In this document: piece by piece, positions 6,930-8,832 of the stretch
Numbering within the stretch: position 1 is the stretch's first letter
Layout: the number at the start of each line of letters is the position of its first letter
Source: Syntrophomonadaceae bacterium
GTDB lineage: Bacteria; Bacillota; Dethiobacteria; DTU022
Direction of reading: 5' to 3'
DNA length: 8,832 nt
Assembly (NCBI GenBank): GCA_007127255.1
Contig: SKZS01000081.1
Coordinates: 1-8,832, forward strand
Notes under the pieces: generated by a model
Databases searched by the model: none
What the model saw: the letters and a program-made list of their open reading frames with translations, nothing else
What the model was told of the DNA's origin: nothing
Position numbers and translations under genes: made by a program

Positions 6930-7402
6930 TGGCGGGCACCTCCTTCGGGACGGAAATAAAGCAGGTCGGTAATTTCACCCCTGCGCTGGTTTGCCTTTTT
7001 GAAGACTGCTTCCATGCGCATTCCCGGCCACAGACTGTCCGGTTCAATTTCGTTTACAAGGTGGGTTAAACCGGTATCGGCACCGTCGAGTTTTACTATC
7101 CCATAGATATAAGGCGGTTTCATTGGCTGTAATGAGGGTTCATTGAAATGCACGACGGTAAAAGTTTCGAGCACACCACGAGGCGGAAGCTCTACCCAGG
7201 TGGTGTCGGTTACCAGGCAGCGGGGGCAGTTTTTACGGGGTGGCATAAAAACCATCTCACAATCGGGGCAGCGTGAACCCCAGATGCGGGCATGATCGCG
7301 AAGCTGGGTCAGGAAAAAACTGCCGGTTTTTCCCACGGCCCATTTGTAAGGCATGCGGATCCTTCCATCATAAAAAATGTTTTCTTCCAGATGAACTGAC
7401 AT
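6926..7402 (-). CDS. DUF35/OB-fold Zn-ribbon acyl-CoA-associated protein (copy B)
   Basis: A 158-residue DUF35 protein with a Zn ribbon at Cys45, Cys48, Cys59 and Cys62 (CPDC...CPRC). An OB-fold follows, with the strands FTVVHFNEP, YGIVKLDGAD and PGMRMEAVF. The N-terminal helix region RMPYKWAVGKTGSFFLTQLR (16-35) matches copy A closely, so the two arose by duplication. The ATG has AAAGGGGG 7 nt upstream. Its last codons overlap the GTG of thiolase-like protein B, the expected stoichiometric partner. It lies just downstream of the MaoC hydratase. In actinobacterial steroid degradation a MaoC hydratase (ChsH2) is physically fused to a DUF35 domain that serves the Ltp2 aldolase, so this gene order echoes that fusion. 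It probably binds CoA and docks to the lyase rather than catalysing a reaction itself. Confidence 0.92.
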   Translation of the reverse strand: MSVHLEENIFYDGRIRMPYKWAVGKTGSFFLTQLRDHARIWGSRCPDCEMVFMPPRKNCPRCLVTDTTWVELPPRGVLETFTVVHFNEPSLQPMKPPYIYGIVKLDGADTGLTHLVNEIEPDSLWPGMRMEAVFKKANQRRGEITDLLYFRPEGGARQ

Positions 7403-7504
7403 TAACCAACCCCCTTTCTAAAAATTGTCTTTCAATCGTAAAAGATTATTATTTTAGCCTGCTTGTTGCAATTTGGCTCTCTTAATTGTCATCTCTATTG
7501 AGAA
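7403..7504 (-). other. Intergenic gap between MaoC and DUF35 genes
   Basis: This 102-nt AT-rich gap is the longest break inside the run of genes from MaoC to the carboxyltransferase. It contains TTGCAA followed by AT-rich DNA (TAATAATC) in the transcript sense, which could be a weak internal promoter, but no hexamer pair with good spacing stands out. I see no terminator-like hairpin with a T-run. Confidence 0.4.
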
Positions 7505-7975
7505 CTAATCTTCCAGGCCAAACATTTGCTTGTATTCTTCCTTGGGCGGCATAACTGTTCCCTGGCCGCTGGCTACTTCTGTTCCGTCCTGGTTAACCCA
7601 TTTCAGGTCCATGCGGACGCGGTTTTTTTCTTCAAAAATTTCCACTACAGTTGCTGTAGCGGTGATTGTATCTCCCGGGTAGACAGGCGCTTTGTAGCGC
7701 ACAGAAGTGTCAATGGCCACGGTTCCAAGGCCGGGCAGCATTGTGCCGAGAACCGGAGCAATTAGCGAAGTTGCAATTGCCCCGTGGGCGATACGCCTTC
7801 CGAACATTGTTTTTTTTGCAAACTCTTCATTTACATGCATCGGGTTAAAATCGCCGCTTATGCCGGCGAAAAGATAAATGTCTGTTTCGCTAATTGTTTT
7901 GGTAAAAGAAGCGTTATCGCCAATAGAGATTTCACTGATTGTTTTCCCCAATTTTATTGAGCTCAGTTTGAGCAC
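7505..7975 (-). CDS. MaoC-family (R)-specific enoyl-CoA hydratase/dehydratase
   Basis: A single hot-dog domain protein (up to 156 residues) of the MaoC/PhaJ type. It adds water to a trans-2-enoyl-CoA to give a 3-hydroxyacyl-CoA. The hydratase motif FAGISGDFNPMHVNEEFA (36-53, counted from the GTG) carries the catalytic Asp42 and His47, with Asn44. GRRIAHGA follows at 59-66. The C-terminal part has YKAPVYPGDTITATATV, typical of the family. The start is uncertain. The GTG at 7973-7975 touches the ribosome site AAAGGAGG (7975-7982) with no spacing, so it can hardly be used. A CTG at 7964-7966 has ideal 8-nt spacing. A TTG at 7949-7951 would give the homolog-like N-terminus MGKTISEI but lies 23 nt away. 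The gene heads the cluster and would supply a hydroxyacyl-CoA to the thiolase-like proteins downstream. Confidence 0.93.
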   Translation of the reverse strand: MLKLSSIKLGKTISEISIGDNASFTKTISETDIYLFAGISGDFNPMHVNEEFAKKTMFGRRIAHGAIATSLIAPVLGTMLPGLGTVAIDTSVRYKAPVYPGDTITATATVVEIFEEKNRVRMDLKWVNQDGTEVASGQGTVMPPKEEYKQMFGLED

Positions 7976-7982
7976 CTCCTTT
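7975..7982 (-). promoter_or_regulatory. Ribosome binding site of the MaoC hydratase gene
   Basis: AAAGGAGG in the transcript sense. It overlaps the outermost GTG by one base and sits 8 nt before an in-frame CTG, which suggests non-AUG initiation at CTG (7964-7966) rather than at the GTG. Confidence 0.65.
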
Positions 7983-8253
7983 AATATTACCGCTGAAATT
8001 AATTAGAGCTGTTTATTTTCCAGGTTATCCCCCCTGCTTTAACATCATACGTGCCGATAAGTTTAGACTTAATAGTATATATTTTCGACTATATTATACT
8101 GATTAGTATGTAATAGCTAATTCGATGTCACTCAAAATAATCCTGCCTTTAAATGCAAAATTATATAATAAATTGTGACTGTTTTGCCGAATGCAGGTAA
8201 CCCTATCATGGTTTAAATTATATGCAGCGCACATTTTAAGCTTTGCAGGGTTT
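7976..8253 (-). promoter_or_regulatory. AT-rich intergenic region with promoter-like and operator-like elements upstream of the MaoC gene
   Basis: This 278-nt region separates the acyl-CoA synthetase stop from the MaoC gene and contains no convincing gene. Two perfect TATAAT -10 boxes occur in the transcript sense, at 8093-8098 and 8160-8165, but neither has a good -35 at 16-18 bp. The downstream box overlaps a perfect inverted repeat ATACT-GATT-AGTAT (8096-8109), and AGTATA recurs at 8074-8079, facing TATACT at 8095-8100. This gives three half-sites that could bind a dimeric repressor or activator. A small GGGT-AAAA-ACCC hairpin spans the synthetase stop but has no T-run. Promoter and operator roles are inference from position and pattern. 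Confidence 0.45.
8096..8109. repeat. Perfect inverted repeat ATACT-N4-AGTAT, candidate operator
   Basis: Five-base arms separated by GATT, overlapping the TATAAT box at 8093-8098. A further AGTATA copy lies at 8074-8079. The placement over a possible -10 element fits a repressor site. In such AT-rich DNA, chance cannot be excluded. Confidence 0.4.
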
Positions 8254-8832
8254 TTACCCGGCTGTTTCCTCCTGCTGCCGGAGGATTTTTTTGGCGATTT
8301 TGCCTGTCTGGGTTTTTGGTATTCCTTCACGAAAAACGACTATACTGGGCACTTTGTATTTTGCCATTTTTTCTTTGCAGTAATCCTTGATTTCTTCCTC
8401 GCTTAATTCGCAGCCTGGTTTAGCTACTATCACTGCTTTAACCTCTTCACCGTATTTTTCACTGGGATGGCCTATTACTGCCGCCTCATTTATCTTGGAA
8501 TGACGATAAAGCACTTCTTCAATTTCCCGGGGATAAATATTCTCCCCGCCGCGAATTATCATTTCCTTGATGCGATCGACTATCCAGAAGTAACCGTCTT
8601 CGTCCATATAGCCGACGTCTCCTGTGTGCAGCCAGCCGTTTTTAATAGTGTCCTCGGTAGCTTGCGGATTTTTGTAGTAATCTTTCATAACATTTGGTCC
8701 CTTGATACAGATTTCACCGAACGAATCCGGGGGTTGGATGTTGCCCTGCTCGTCCATGATTACCATTTGTTGACCACGCAGGGGCAGCCCTATGGAACCG
8801 ATTTTTCGAACCCCGTAGAACGGGTTTAGTGA
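8254..8832 (-). CDS. Acyl-CoA synthetase (AMP-forming), C-terminal part only, N-terminus beyond the window
   Basis: The last 192 residues of an ANL-superfamily acyl-CoA ligase, which activates a carboxylic acid with ATP and CoA through an acyl-adenylate. The frame is open to the right edge, so roughly 300 or more N-terminal residues, including the P-loop-like A3 motif, are missing. Visible motifs, counted from the first residue in the window, are GSIGLP (12-17), GWLHTGD (about 66-72), then DEDGYFWIVDRIKEMIIRGG, with the hinge Asp and Arg in DRIKE, NIYPREIEEVL, and the C-terminal PKTQTGKIAKK with the catalytic Lys of the A10 motif. No in-frame stop interrupts it. It would activate the substrate of the downstream pathway. 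It is separated from the MaoC gene by 278 nt with possible promoters, so it may be in a different transcript. The exact acid substrate cannot be read from this part. Confidence 0.95.
   Translation of the reverse strand, partial: SLNPFYGVRKIGSIGLPLRGQQMVIMDEQGNIQPPDSFGEICIKGPNVMKDYYKNPQATEDTIKNGWLHTGDVGYMDEDGYFWIVDRIKEMIIRGGENIYPREIEEVLYRHSKINEAAVIGHPSEKYGEEVKAVIVAKPGCELSEEEIKDYCKEKMAKYKVPSIVVFREGIPKTQTGKIAKKILRQQEETAG

Noticed and set aside
8250..8262. GGGT-AAAA-ACCC hairpin spanning the stop of the acyl-CoA synthetase as a terminator
   Set aside because: The stem is only 4 bp and no T-run follows in the transcript direction, so an intrinsic terminator is not supported.
8103..8330. 75-codon minus-strand frame overlapping the end of the acyl-CoA synthetase
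   Set aside because: It is an out-of-frame reading of the synthetase 3' end with a basic, low-complexity product, and lacks a suitable ribosome site.

Overview
The window holds nine protein-coding genes, all on the minus strand and all belonging to CoA-ester metabolism. The two end genes run off the window. Strong AAAGGAGG-type ribosome binding sites, very short gaps and a mixed-GC, AT-rich intergenic style suggest a Gram-positive, Clostridia-like anaerobe (for example a Peptococcaceae or Syntrophomonadaceae relative). That placement is inference from style and gene content, because no marker gene is present.

In transcription order (right to left) the layout is: the C-terminal part of an acyl-CoA synthetase (8254-8832); a 278-bp AT-rich intergenic region with promoter-like and operator-like elements; a MaoC-type (R)-enoyl-CoA hydratase (7505-7975); a 102-bp gap; then a tightly packed series. 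That series is DUF35 Zn-ribbon protein B (6926-7402), thiolase-like protein B (5778-6929, overlapping by 4 nt), thiolase-like protein A (4610-5764), DUF35 protein A (4107-4586), an acyl-CoA dehydrogenase (2956-4104), a biotin carboxylase (1553-2899) and an acyl-CoA carboxylase carboxyltransferase (2-1480, C-terminus cut off). There is no RNA gene, mobile element or CRISPR array.

Together the genes look like a catabolic acyl-CoA module: activation (synthetase), alpha,beta-desaturation (dehydrogenase), hydration (MaoC), C-C bond cleavage (thiolase-like/DUF35 pairs) and biotin-dependent carboxylation of an acyl-CoA. The most notable point is that both thiolase-like proteins lack the nucleophilic cysteine of true thiolases, and each sits beside its own DUF35 partner. 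No 3-hydroxyacyl-CoA dehydrogenase is present. This matches the logic of the actinobacterial steroid side-chain aldolase (Ltp2 with the DUF35 domain of the MaoC protein ChsH2), in which a beta-hydroxyacyl-CoA is cleaved by retro-aldol reaction without oxidation or thiolysis. The working hypothesis is therefore an aldolytic variant of beta-oxidation for a branched or tertiary-hydroxy substrate, with two duplicated cleavage complexes. The substrate is unknown.
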